DNA of 64,000 bases from Natronosalvus vescus (GCF_023973145.1 NZ_CP099546.1:1426001-1490000); one strand, 5' to 3'. Positions 1 through 8,190 are shown, counted from the stretch's first letter. Notes: generated from the letters alone by a model not told the origin. Numbers and translations are program-made.

Positions 1-166
1 GCCTCCAATTTGTCACGACCTCCCCGTGCCGACGCTGCTGGATGAGACGTTGCTCGAATACGAGACGGTCTGGGCTGCCGCCGGGACGCCGTCTGCGGTG
101 TTCCCGATCGATCCGGTGGAACTCGAACGGCTGACGAACGCTGACGTCGTTTCCGTCGTCGAGTGA
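1..166 (+). CDS. YbaK/prolyl-tRNA deacylase-associated domain protein, C-terminal end (partial)
   Basis: Reading from base 2, the frame stays open to a TGA at 164-166 and gives about 54 residues containing CHDLPVPTLLDETL, VWAAAGTPSAVFPIDP and ELERLTNADVVSV. The order 'bulky-P-T-L-hD..L...VWAAAGTP.AVF.h.P.EL.RLT.A.VV.V' matches the C-terminal third of the YbaK/EbsC fold, whose members hydrolyse mischarged aminoacyl-tRNA (Cys- or Ala-tRNAPro). The N-terminal two thirds lie outside the window, so the catalytic lysine cannot be checked. A trans-acting editing deacylase is the simplest reading. A prolyl-tRNA synthetase inserted domain is unlikely because the protein ends here. Nothing shows it belongs with the zinc genes 230 bp downstream. 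Confidence 0.7.
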   Translation, partial: PPICHDLPVPTLLDETLLEYETVWAAAGTPSAVFPIDPVELERLTNADVVSVVE

Positions 167-354
167 TTTGACCTCTGCTCGACCTTCTGAACTTGTAGCG
201 GGCATGCGTGCGTGTCCAGTCTTGCCCTTCAGCGTTTCTTGATCCACGTTGTCTGAGTCGCGCTATGCCGGTGCGTAAGTCTCGAGCGAGCTCTCCAGGC
301 GGCTTACCGTGCAGATGAAATAGGATACACAACACCGTTAACAAAACCAACACC

Positions 355-378
355 TTAATTAGTAACTACACATAACTC
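355..378 (+). promoter_or_regulatory. Promoter and possible metal-regulator site of the His-tailed lipoprotein gene
   Basis: A TATA-like TTAATTAG at about 355-362 is followed by two related blocks, AGTAACT (361-367) and ATAACT (372-377). The same ATAACT core is repeated in the znuA promoter. A shared operator is an inference from two promoters only. Confidence 0.35.
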
Positions 379-395
379 GCTGGTAGAGTCTAATA

Positions 396-1118
396 ATGAG
401 TGCTGACGAACCCACACTATCGCGTCGCAGATTGCTGATCACGTCCGGTTCACTCGGGGCATTCGCCCTCGCCGGTTGTCTGGGCGGGGACGATGACGAC
501 GGGTCAGATGCCGATGACAGCAACGACGACCAGAGCGGTGGTAACGGTGGGGATGACGATACTAACGATACTGACGATACGGACACCCACGACGGCCATG
601 ACGATGGCCACGACGTCGATGCGGAGCCGTTCGATCACATCGGCATTGGGTCGTTCAGTCTCCTCGATCGGTCACACGATCCGGCCGAAGAAGCGGCCTG
701 GGTACACGACGATCACTGGGACGGGAACCTTCCACAGATTCCCGTCGACGAGTCGATTTCCCTCGGCGCGGTTATCGAGGACGACGATGGCGAGCCGATC
801 GAACTCGGCGATGCGTACGAACTCCGTGCAGCCCTCGCCCACGACGCGCCTGACGGAGTCGTTTCGTTCGAATCTCACGGCGACCACGTGTCAATCGCCG
901 GCGAGACGGTAGGTGTCACCGACGTCGTCTTCCAGATTTGGCACGACGATCATGCGGATTACCAGTCCCCCGAGATTACGGCACAGGTGGTCGAGGAAGT
1001 CGATGAGGACGGTCACGACCACGACGACCACGACGACCACGACCACGACCACGACGACCACGACGACCACGACGACCACGACCACGACGACCACGACCAC
1101 GACGACCACGACCACTGA
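396..1118 (+). CDS. Tat-exported lipoprotein with poly-His/Asp metal-binding tail
   Basis: This 240-residue protein starts with a twin-arginine segment (SRRRLLITSGSLG) and a lipobox (FALAGC), so it should be a membrane-anchored lipoprotein on the outer face. An Asp/Gly/Asn-rich linker (residues 30-75) leads to a compact domain (about 78-205) with W-V-H-D-D-H-W-D-G, FESHGDHVSIAG and VVFQIWHDDH motifs. The last 35 residues carry 14 histidines separated only by aspartates. The middle domain is clearly related to a domain inserted in the ZnuA-like protein encoded next, so a role in extracytoplasmic zinc capture or delivery is inferred. The tail is encoded by a GACGACCAC/GACCAC microsatellite. A TATA-like TTAATTAG lies about 35 nt upstream. 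I do not recognise a named family. Confidence 0.8.
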   Translation: MSADEPTLSRRRLLITSGSLGAFALAGCLGGDDDDGSDADDSNDDQSGGNGGDDDTNDTDDTDTHDGHDDGHDVDAEPFDHIGIGSFSLLDRSHDPAEEAAWVHDDHWDGNLPQIPVDESISLGAVIEDDDGEPIELGDAYELRAALAHDAPDGVVSFESHGDHVSIAGETVGVTDVVFQIWHDDHADYQSPEITAQVVEEVDEDGHDHDDHDDHDHDHDDHDDHDDHDHDDHDHDDHDH

Positions 1119-1287
1119 ACGATTCCCGTTCCCCGCTGACGTGTTTGGTCTCGAGGTGCGTTTTCCAAAATTCGATTTTCACGTCTCAAACCGCTCGAGC
1201 ACGCCGTCTAGGACGCGTCCGCATATCGTACCCCGGTCTCGTCAGGTGACTGGCGGCTAGTATCGAAAAGGGTGCTGACCGGTGCTG

Positions 1288-1326
1288 TTTAATAACTTGG
1301 GGAAGGGGAATAATAACTCTTTTATC
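1288..1326 (+). promoter_or_regulatory. znuA promoter with duplicated TAATAACT
   Basis: TAATAACT occurs at 1290-1297 and again at 1311-1318, 21 bp apart (two helical turns). It is followed by a TATA-like CTTTTATC at 1319-1326. That box lies about 25-28 nt before the ATG at 1349, which suits a leaderless transcript and argues against the ATG at 1328. The direct repeats could bind a metal-responsive regulator. Confidence 0.4.
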
Positions 1327-1348
1327 AATGAGGCGATTGTCTGACTGT

Positions 1349-2767
1349 ATGAAGCTGACACGCCGAACTGCGTTACGCCGCGGTGGGGCGGCGGTCGCGC
1401 TCGGTGCACTCGCGGGCTGTCTCAGCGAGCCTGGCGACGATACCGAGAATGGCAGTGGCAATGAAAGTGGCGAGAACGCGATCTCCGGCTACGCCGCCTT
1501 CTTCGCACTCTGGGACTGGAGCAATCAAATCGTCGGCGACCACGGCGCATTCGAGAACCCCGTTGACGTAGGCGAGATGGGACACGGCTGGAACCCTGGT
1601 GGAGATCTCACTCGGGACGTAGCTGAAACGGATGCGTTCGTGTACCTGGATACGCCCGAATTCTCGTGGGCACAGGATCTCGCCGCTCAACTCGAGGCGG
1701 AAGAGGAGTCTGTCGACAGTACCGTCATCGACGGAATGGCCGGGTTGACGGCAGATCAATTACTCCCATTTTCAACGGGTGAGCGTCCGGATCCTGACGA
1801 AGAGTACACGGTCGACCCGTCGAACGTCCAGGTCGACGGGTTCGATATCATCGATCCGCGGACGGGTGAGACGGTCGCCTACTGGCACGTCGATCACTGG
1901 GACGGTGGCTTACCGGACGTCCCGCTCGAGGGATCGATGAGATTCGAAGCAGTCGTCGAGGTCGACGGCGGACACGTCATTCCACTCGGTGGGGACGAGG
2001 ACGTCCAGCTCGACGCCCGTCTTGGCGACGGCGCACCCGACGAAATGGTCGACATCGAATCTCACGGCGACGCCGTCGAACTCCACGGTATCGACGTGGG
2101 GCGAACCCTCGTCGTCTTCGAACTTCGCCAGGACGGGGACGTACTCTGGGACTCGAGCGCCGATACGCTGAGCGTCGACGTCTCGGACGACATCGACCCG
2201 GCCGATGCCACCGAGTTCCACGACCCGCACGTCTGGGCCGATCCGGTGCTCGCCGCGAACATCGTCGACGCCATCGCGGACGGCCTCGCCGAGGTCAGTC
2301 CCGACGACGCGGAGACGTTCGAAGCGAACGCCGATGCGTACAACGAACGCCTGTCTGCAGTCGACGAGCAGTTCCAGGCAACCGTAGACGACGCCCAACT
2401 CGACATCGCCGTCTTCGCCGGCCACGACTCATTCAGGTATCTCGAGCACCGCTACGGGTTCGACCTCCACTCGCCGATTGGCGTCTCCCCGGACGAGTCC
2501 CCGAGCCCGAGCGAAATCGCCGAGACGATCGAACTGGTGAACGAGAACGCCATCGACACCATCCTGTACGATCCGTTCGAGGCGGGCGACGGGGAGGTAC
2601 CGCCGCTGGCGGAAACCATCGTCGAGGACAGCAGTGCGACGGAGGTCGCCCCGCTCACCCCGGCCGAGGGGACGCTGCCCGACTGGGACGACCGAGGGTG
2701 GGGCTGGGTCGAGCAGATGGAAGAGATAACGCTCCCGTCCCTTCGAGCCGCGCTCAAAGCCGAATAA
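1349..2767 (+). CDS. znuA: ZnuA-like zinc ABC transporter substrate-binding lipoprotein with an inserted domain
   Basis: This 472-residue cluster-9 (ZnuA/TroA) metal-binding protein has a Tat signal MKLTRRTALRRGG and a lipobox ending at Cys24. Expected metal ligands are visible: His79 in GHGWNP, His294 in FHDPHVWADP and His359 in AGHDSFRYLEHRYG, with an acidic candidate in LYDPFEAGDGE. Residues about 160-285 are extra relative to the family. They form a domain resembling the upstream His-tailed lipoprotein (AYWHVDHWDGGLPDVP, IESHGDAVELHGIDVG) and sit just before the DPH motif, where zinc-specific relatives carry a flexible His-rich loop. The start at 1349 is preferred over an in-frame ATG at 1328 because of the Tat motif and TATA spacing. 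It abuts znuC with no gap. Manganese cannot be excluded as a substrate. Confidence 0.88.
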   Translation: MKLTRRTALRRGGAAVALGALAGCLSEPGDDTENGSGNESGENAISGYAAFFALWDWSNQIVGDHGAFENPVDVGEMGHGWNPGGDLTRDVAETDAFVYLDTPEFSWAQDLAAQLEAEEESVDSTVIDGMAGLTADQLLPFSTGERPDPDEEYTVDPSNVQVDGFDIIDPRTGETVAYWHVDHWDGGLPDVPLEGSMRFEAVVEVDGGHVIPLGGDEDVQLDARLGDGAPDEMVDIESHGDAVELHGIDVGRTLVVFELRQDGDVLWDSSADTLSVDVSDDIDPADATEFHDPHVWADPVLAANIVDAIADGLAEVSPDDAETFEANADAYNERLSAVDEQFQATVDDAQLDIAVFAGHDSFRYLEHRYGFDLHSPIGVSPDESPSPSEIAETIELVNENAIDTILYDPFEAGDGEVPPLAETIVEDSSATEVAPLTPAEGTLPDWDDRGWGWVEQMEEITLPSLRAALKAE

Positions 2768-3571
2768 ATGCCCGCAAACCACCGAACCAAAAGTGCAAGA
2801 ACTAACTCCGCCCACGATGGAGAACTACCAGTGACAGCCGCCGTCGACGTCCGGAACGTCTCGTTCGCCTACGGTGAGACGCCGGTCGTCAAGGACGTCT
2901 CGCTAACGATCGAGGAAGGCGAGTTCCTGGGACTTATCGGCCCGAACGGCTCCGGTAAGACGACCCTCTTACACCTCATGCTCGGGCTACTCGAGCCCGA
3001 GCGCGGATCGATCGATCTCTTCGGCGAACCCGTCGACGAGTTCACGGACGGCCACCGCATCGGCTACGTCTCCCAGCAGTCGACCAACCGGGGCGGCTCG
3101 ATGCCCGTCACCGTCTACGAGTGCGTGACGATGGGGCGGTTCGCTCAGGCGGGCCACTCGCGGTTGACTGGCGAGGATTACGCGATCGTCGACGACGCCA
3201 TCGAGACCGTCGGCATCACCGACCTGGCCGACCGCCGGATCAATCAGCTGTCGGGCGGCCAGCGCCAGCGGGCGTTCATCGCGCGGGCGCTCGCCTCCGA
3301 GGCGGATCTACTTGCCCTGGACGAGCCAACCGTCGGCGTCGACGCCGAATCCCGCGACGCGTTCTACCAGTTGCTCGATTCGCTCAACGAGTCTGGAATC
3401 ACGATTATTCTCATCGAACACGACATCGGCGTCGTGACCGACCGCGCCTCGCGCATCGCCTGTATCAACACCGAACTGTTCCACCACGGCGACACGGAGT
3501 CGTTCGTCGAGAGCGACGCCCTCGCCGAAGCCTACGGGGCGACCGGAACGGTCGTCCACCACGATCACTGA
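2768..3571 (+). CDS. znuC: ZnuC-like metal ABC transporter ATPase
   Basis: This 267-residue ATP-binding subunit would power uptake of the metal captured by the binding protein encoded immediately upstream; its ATG directly follows that gene's TAA. Visible motifs are Walker A GPNGSGKTT (about 58-66), a Q-loop in YVSQQ, the signature LSGGQRQR (161-168), Walker B LLALDEP (181-187) and the switch His in LIEHDIG. The first 25 residues are a polar extension not needed by the fold, so a later start is possible, but no better ATG was seen. The C-terminus has HHGDTESF and ends VVHHDH, a short His-containing tail. The order binding protein, ATPase, permease is typical for ZnuABC/MntABC systems. Confidence 0.92.
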   Translation: MPANHRTKSARTNSAHDGELPVTAAVDVRNVSFAYGETPVVKDVSLTIEEGEFLGLIGPNGSGKTTLLHLMLGLLEPERGSIDLFGEPVDEFTDGHRIGYVSQQSTNRGGSMPVTVYECVTMGRFAQAGHSRLTGEDYAIVDDAIETVGITDLADRRINQLSGGQRQRAFIARALASEADLLALDEPTVGVDAESRDAFYQLLDSLNESGITIILIEHDIGVVTDRASRIACINTELFHHGDTESFVESDALAEAYGATGTVVHHDH

Positions 3572-3573
3572 CG

Positions 3574-4626
3574 ATGCCGGAACACGCTGACACCACCGCT
3601 TCCCGTGACGCAGACTCGAGCCCCGACTATCGTTCCCTCCTCGAGCTAGCGGGACTCGCCGTCACTGCCGTCGTCGCGCTCGTGATGATCGCGTTCGTCG
3701 TCCTCTACTGGCTTCGTACCGCCCCGGCCGTTGCTTCCGCCTACGAACAGTTCATGATCGCTGGCAAGTGGCTCGATCACTACCTCGGGACGAACGTCTT
3801 CAAGTGGTCGTTCATGTGGCAACAGCTTGCCACCGGCGTCCTCATCGGCATCGTCGCCCCGCTGATCGGGACGTTCCTCGTCCACCGGGAGATGGCGCTC
3901 ATCGGCGAAACGCTCGCCCACACGGCTTTCGCCGGTGTGGCCATCGGGTTCGCCGCCGGCTCGCTGATCGGGATCGACGCGCCACTGTATTTCGCCTTGC
4001 TGGTCTCCATCCTGGGGGCCCTCGGTGTCCAGTGGCTCGCCGAGCGAACGAACACCTACGGCGATGTTCCCATCGCGATCATGCTGACCGGGAGCTTCGC
4101 CGTCGGGACGCTCATCATTAGTCGGGGGCGTGGCCAGCGCGGCATTAGTATCGAAGGCTTCCTCTGGGGCGATCTCTCTATCGTGAGCGCCTCGAGCGCC
4201 CGGCTGATGACGGTGTTGAGCGTCTTCGTGGTCGCTGTCGTGGCATACACGTACAAACAACTGCTGTTCATCACCTTCGACGAGCAGGCCGCTCGAGTCG
4301 CCCGGCTGAACGTAAACGCGTATAATACGCTGCTGGTAGTGATGACAGCCGTCGTCGTCGTCGGCTCGATGCAGGTGCTGGGAGTGATCCTCGTCGCCGG
4401 TATGCTCGTGATTCCGGTGGCCGCCGCCTCACAGATCGCCCGAGACTTCCGTGAAACGATGGCGCTCTCGATACTCTTCGGCCAGCTATCGATCGTCGGT
4501 GGGCTTGCTCTGGCGATTTCCCAGGGGCTTCCCTCCGGTGGCTCGATAATCGTCGTCGCCATCGCCATCTACCTGCTGGCGATCGCGCTCTCCGGTCGCT
4601 CGGTGACGGCCATTTCGATGCACTGA
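3574..4626 (+). CDS. znuB: ZnuB-like metal ABC transporter permease
   Basis: This 350-residue polytopic membrane protein of the ABC-3 permease family starts two bases after the ATPase stop codon. About eight to nine hydrophobic segments are visible, beginning with LAGLAVTAVVALVMIAFVVL and ending with IIVVAIAIYLLAIALSG. Family-typical stretches include FLVHREMALIGETLAHTAFAG (coupling region), AIMLTGSFAVGTLIISRG and MQVLGVILVAGMLVIPVAAA. It would form the transmembrane channel with the preceding ATPase. An N-terminal 30-residue polar tail precedes the first helix. Substrate specificity (zinc versus manganese) cannot be read from the permease and rests on the partner proteins. Confidence 0.92.
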   Translation: MPEHADTTASRDADSSPDYRSLLELAGLAVTAVVALVMIAFVVLYWLRTAPAVASAYEQFMIAGKWLDHYLGTNVFKWSFMWQQLATGVLIGIVAPLIGTFLVHREMALIGETLAHTAFAGVAIGFAAGSLIGIDAPLYFALLVSILGALGVQWLAERTNTYGDVPIAIMLTGSFAVGTLIISRGRGQRGISIEGFLWGDLSIVSASSARLMTVLSVFVVAVVAYTYKQLLFITFDEQAARVARLNVNAYNTLLVVMTAVVVVGSMQVLGVILVAGMLVIPVAAASQIARDFRETMALSILFGQLSIVGGLALAISQGLPSGGSIIVVAIAIYLLAIALSGRSVTAISMH

Positions 4627-4690
4627 ACCGACCTGCAGACGCACGCTGTAGCCTTCGCTCGGAACCATCCATTGGGAATCGGAGGATACG

Positions 4691-4696
4691 TTTAAC
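4691..4696 (+). promoter_or_regulatory. TATA-like box of the acd gene
   Basis: TTTAAC at 4691-4696 lies 26-31 nt before the ATG at 4722, the spacing expected for a leaderless haloarchaeal transcript. This favours that ATG over the GTG at 4707. Confidence 0.45.
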
Positions 4697-4721
4697 CCGA
4701 TCCCGAGTGAACGTTACGTCG

Positions 4722-6818
4722 ATGGGAAGGTTACGAACTCTCTTCGCACCCGAGACCGTCGCCGTCGTCGGAGCGACCGATCGAGAAGGTGCCGTCGGTC
4801 GGGCAATACTCGAGAATCTCGAGGCGGATTTCCACGGGGACGTCGTTCCCGTCAATCCGAATCGGGACGCCGTCCTCGGCCTCGAGTGTTTTCCCGACGT
4901 GGCGAGTGCACCGTCGGTCGACCTGTCGGTGATCGTCGTCCCACCCCCGATCGTGCTCGAAGCGATCCGCGAGAGTGCCCAAGCGGGTGTTGAAAACGTC
5001 GTCGTCATTACTGCCGGGTTCTCCGAAACCGGCAGCGACGGCGCGACCCGCGAACGCGAGTTGCGCGACATCGCCGCGGAGTACGACCTCAACCTCGTCG
5101 GGCCGAACAGCCTCGGAATTATGAGCACCCAGACCGGCATGAACGCCACCTTCGGCCCCGAGAACGCGCTCGAGGGGAGCGTCTCCTTTATGAGTCAGTC
5201 GGGGGCGTTCATCACCGCCGTGTTAGACTGGGCGAACGAACAGGGAATCGGCTTCCGGGACGTCGTCTCCCTGGGGAACAAGTCCGTCCTCGACGAGACG
5301 GACTTCGTCCGCGAGTGGGGGGCCGACCCCGAGACCGACGTCGTCATCGGCTACCTCGAGGGAATCGACCGGGGCGACGAGTTCGTCGACGCCGCTCGCG
5401 AGGTGAGCGACGACACCCCGGTCGTGCTCGTCAAGTCTGGGCGGACGGACGCAGGCGCGCAAGCGGCCTCCTCACACACCGGCGCGATCGCCGGCACCGA
5501 GTCGGCATACGAAGCCGGACTCGAACAGGCAGGCGTCCTCAGGGCGCGATCAGTCCAGGAACTGTTCGACTGGGCACGTGCCCTCTCCGGACTCCCGGCG
5601 CCGAGTTCCGACGGCGTCGCCGTCGTTACCAACGCCGGCGGCCCCGGGGTACTCACCACCGACGCTGTCGGCGACTCGACGCTCGAGATGGCGTCGTTCA
5701 CCGAAGACACGCTCGAGCGCTTCCGGGAGACGATGCCCGAGGAGGCGAACATCTACAACCCAATCGACGTCATCGGTGATGCCGACATCGAACGATTCGA
5801 GATGGCGCTCGACATTGCGCTCTCCGATCCAAACGTCGGTAGCGCCGTCGTTGTCAGCGCGCCGACGGCGGTTCTCGAGTACGACCGCCTGGCGGAGGTC
5901 GTGATCGAACGCCGGGAGGAACACGACAAACCCGTCGTGACGAGCCTGATGGGAGGAAGTCGGTCGAGAGCGGCCGAAGACGTGCTTCGGGAGTTCGGCA
6001 TTCCGAACTACTTCGACCCGGCACGAGCCGTCTCGGGGCTCGACGCCCTTGCCCGCTATCGAGCCATCCGGGAGACGCAAATCGACGAACCTGACACTTT
6101 CGATGTGGATCGTGATCGCGCCAGAGCGATCCTCGAGACCGCGCGCGACCGAGTGGACAACCGCCTCGGCGTCGAGGCGATGGACTTGCTCGAGGCCTAC
6201 GGCATTCCCACGCCGACCGGCGAAATCGTCGACGATCCTGCCGACGCCCGCCAGGTCGCCGAATCGATCGAGGGGAACGTCGTCCTCAAGATCGTCAGCC
6301 CCGATATCTCGCACAAGTCGGACATCGGCGGCGTCCGCGTCGGCGTGAGCGACGAGGAGGTGTACGACGCCTACGAAGACGTCGTCGCCAAGGCCCGGAA
6401 CTACCAGCCCGACACGACTATTCTCGGGGTGCAGGTTCAGGAGATGCTCGACCTCGAGGGGTCGACCGAGACGATCATCGGGATGAATCGCGACCCCCAG
6501 TTCGGGCCGCTCCTGTTGTTCGGACTCGGCGGTATCTTCGTCGAGATCCTCGAGGACACCTCCCTCCGAGTGGCCCCGATCGGCGAGAGCGAGGCTCGGG
6601 CGATGGTCGACGAGATTCAGGCCGCGCCGCTGTTGCGTGGGGCTCGTGGCCGCACACCAGCGGACGTCGATTCCGTGGTCGAGTCGATCCAGCGACTCTC
6701 ACAGCTCGTGACCGACTTCCCGGCGATCCTCGAACTCGACGTCAACCCGCTCGTCGTCGGCCCGGAAGGTGTACAGGCGATCGACCTCAGACTGACCGTT
6801 GATACGGAGAACCTATGA
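4722..6818 (+). CDS. acd: Acetate-CoA ligase (ADP-forming), fused alpha-beta subunits
   Basis: This 698-residue enzyme converts acetyl-CoA + ADP + Pi to acetate + ATP + CoA, the archaeal substrate-level phosphorylation route. The N-terminal CoA-binding Rossmann domain begins LFAPETVAVVGATDREGAVG. A succinyl-CoA-synthetase-like flavodoxin region carries SSHTGAIAGTESAYEAGL, whose His252 is the expected phospho-histidine. The C-terminal third is an ATP-grasp domain with VVLKIVSPDISHKSDIGGV, containing the second catalytic His of the family. Alpha and beta portions are fused, as is usual in haloarchaea. The start at 4722 fits the TATA box. The 3' end overlaps the Pta-like gene in an ATGA, implying a two-gene transcript for acetate/acyl metabolism. 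Confidence 0.92.
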   Translation: MGRLRTLFAPETVAVVGATDREGAVGRAILENLEADFHGDVVPVNPNRDAVLGLECFPDVASAPSVDLSVIVVPPPIVLEAIRESAQAGVENVVVITAGFSETGSDGATRERELRDIAAEYDLNLVGPNSLGIMSTQTGMNATFGPENALEGSVSFMSQSGAFITAVLDWANEQGIGFRDVVSLGNKSVLDETDFVREWGADPETDVVIGYLEGIDRGDEFVDAAREVSDDTPVVLVKSGRTDAGAQAASSHTGAIAGTESAYEAGLEQAGVLRARSVQELFDWARALSGLPAPSSDGVAVVTNAGGPGVLTTDAVGDSTLEMASFTEDTLERFRETMPEEANIYNPIDVIGDADIERFEMALDIALSDPNVGSAVVVSAPTAVLEYDRLAEVVIERREEHDKPVVTSLMGGSRSRAAEDVLREFGIPNYFDPARAVSGLDALARYRAIRETQIDEPDTFDVDRDRARAILETARDRVDNRLGVEAMDLLEAYGIPTPTGEIVDDPADARQVAESIEGNVVLKIVSPDISHKSDIGGVRVGVSDEEVYDAYEDVVAKARNYQPDTTILGVQVQEMLDLEGSTETIIGMNRDPQFGPLLLFGLGGIFVEILEDTSLRVAPIGESEARAMVDEIQAAPLLRGARGRTPADVDSVVESIQRLSQLVTDFPAILELDVNPLVVGPEGVQAIDLRLTVDTENL

Positions 6819-7963
6819 CCGACACCACTACCGACACGGAGACCGAATCCGAACCCAAATCCGAATCCGAGGGGGAACAGCAGCCGACCAGCGACCGTCC
6901 CCACGACCAGACACGACCGATTCTGGTGGCCTCTCTCGAGGAGAGCATCGGCAAAACGGCGATCACCCTCGCACTCGCGAAACACGCAGCCGAGACCGGC
7001 GACAGCGTCGGCTATATGAAGCCGAAGGGGACGCGCCTCCAGAGCAACGTCGGCAAGACGCTCGACGAGGATCCGATGCTCGCCCGCGAGTTACTCGACC
7101 TCGACGCCGAGATGCACGACCTCGAGCCCGTGGTGTACTCACCGACGTTCATCGAGCAGGCGATTCGCGGTCGCGAGACCACCGAGGAGCTACACGATCG
7201 CGTGAAAGAGGCGTTCGAGGCGCTCGCGACGAACCACGACCGGCTGTTTCTCGAGGGCGGCGGCCGGCTCGAGCAGGGTGGTATCGTCGACCTGACGGAT
7301 GCGGACGTCGCCGACCTGCTCGATGCTCGCGTTCTGTTGATCGCGCCATACCAGACGCCAGGAGACATCGACGACGTGCTGGCCGCCGCGGATACATTCG
7401 GCGATCGACTCGACGGCGTGCTGTTCAACGCCGTGTCAGACTCTACCCGGGATCAACTTGAGGCCGAAATCGCCCCGTTCCTCGAGGGCCGTGGGGTACC
7501 CGTCCACGGCGTGCTCCCGCGCGAGCAGACGCTGGCCGGGGTCACCGTCGGTGATCTCGCGGACGAAATCGGAGGTCGTGTCCTCGTGGAGGAGGGTCTC
7601 GACGCGTACGTCGAGCGCTTCTCCGTCGGGGCGATGGGAGCCGACAGCGCGCTCAGACACTTCCGACGGACGAAAAACGCCGCCGTCATCACTGGTGGCG
7701 ACCGTGCCGACATCCACGCGGCCGCACTAGAGGCTCCGGGCGTGAAGTGTCTGATCCTCACCGGCGGCCATCGACCGTCCGGTGCGATCCTCGGACAGGC
7801 GGCACAGAAGAGCGTGCCCGTCGTCCTCGTACAGACGGACACGCTGACGACCGTCGAGCGTGCCGAGGACGTCATTCGCAGTGGTCGCACCCGCGATGCC
7901 CAGACCGTCGATCAGATGGGGACATTGCTCGGCGATCACGCCGACCTCGAGGCGCTCCTGTAG
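6815..7963 (+). CDS. Phosphotransacetylase-family regulatory protein: BioD-like NTPase + DRTGG domain
   Basis: This 382-residue protein overlaps acd by ATGA. After a 35-residue Asp/Glu/Thr-rich start comes a dethiobiotin-synthetase-like P-loop domain (ILVASLEESIGKTAITLAL, VGYMKPKGT, LFLEGGGRLEQGG, LLIAPYQTPGDIDDVL). A DRTGG-type domain follows (VLPREQTLAGVTVGDLADE, AVITGGDRADIHAAAL, CLILTGGHRPSG). This matches the N-terminal part of long bacterial phosphotransacetylases but lacks the C-terminal catalytic acetyltransferase domain. It is therefore probably a regulator or ancillary factor rather than Pta itself. Its coupling to acd suggests control of acetyl-CoA/acetate flux. The exact biochemical role in archaea is unknown to me. 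Confidence 0.8.
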   Translation: MTDTTTDTETESEPKSESEGEQQPTSDRPHDQTRPILVASLEESIGKTAITLALAKHAAETGDSVGYMKPKGTRLQSNVGKTLDEDPMLARELLDLDAEMHDLEPVVYSPTFIEQAIRGRETTEELHDRVKEAFEALATNHDRLFLEGGGRLEQGGIVDLTDADVADLLDARVLLIAPYQTPGDIDDVLAAADTFGDRLDGVLFNAVSDSTRDQLEAEIAPFLEGRGVPVHGVLPREQTLAGVTVGDLADEIGGRVLVEEGLDAYVERFSVGAMGADSALRHFRRTKNAAVITGGDRADIHAAALEAPGVKCLILTGGHRPSGAILGQAAQKSVPVVLVQTDTLTTVERAEDVIRSGRTRDAQTVDQMGTLLGDHADLEALL

Positions 7964-7993
7964 CGGACGCCCGAAGTACGGACGTCCGAGGAG

Positions 7994-8025
7994 GAAGCCT
8001 TCACTGTAGGGCGGGAGAATTTCAC
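7994..8025 (+). mobile_element. Degenerate IS200/IS605-type right-end remnant
   Basis: The stretch GAAGCCTTCACTGTAGGG plus GCGGGAGAATTTCAC resembles the right-end hairpin that follows tnpB in haloarchaeal IS200/IS605 elements (pattern GAAGCC-CnCCCTT-AGGGnGGG-AGGATGTCA, from memory). No transposase reading frame survives beside it, and the acd/Pta operon ends only 30 bp upstream. This is therefore a relic rather than a working element. Confidence 0.4.
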
Positions 8026-8184
8026 GTCAGTTTCGAGACTTACACTTCACGAAACGATTGATCGTCGGTGAGCAGCGGCTCCTGGGTGGGATCGACTGGT
8101 AAAGTGAAATGTATCGCGGGGGCCACTCCGGGCAAAGTAACCCACGCGACGGCCGGTTGTCAGAGGCACCCCGGCACCTACAAC

Positions 8185-8190
8185 TTTTTT
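8185..8190 (+). terminator. Oligo-T terminator candidate
   Basis: A run of six T residues follows a GC-rich, hairpin-prone stretch (GGCACCCCGGCACC). Archaeal transcription stops at such T-tracts. It may end the acd/Pta transcript or a small RNA starting near 8065. Confidence 0.35.

Noticed and set aside
891-1115. Minus-strand frame translating as poly-valine, and a plus-strand poly-threonine frame
   Set aside because: Both are shadows of the GACCAC repeat that encodes the His/Asp tail of the lipoprotein.
3121-3573. N-terminal extension of the ZnuB frame into znuC
   Set aside because: It overlaps the ATPase gene in another frame. The permease family starts near 3574.
8090-8160. Cobalamin-type riboswitch suggested by GGGGGCCACTCCGGG
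   Set aside because: The conserved B12-box and core order could not be matched, and the downstream gene is not a cobalamin gene.
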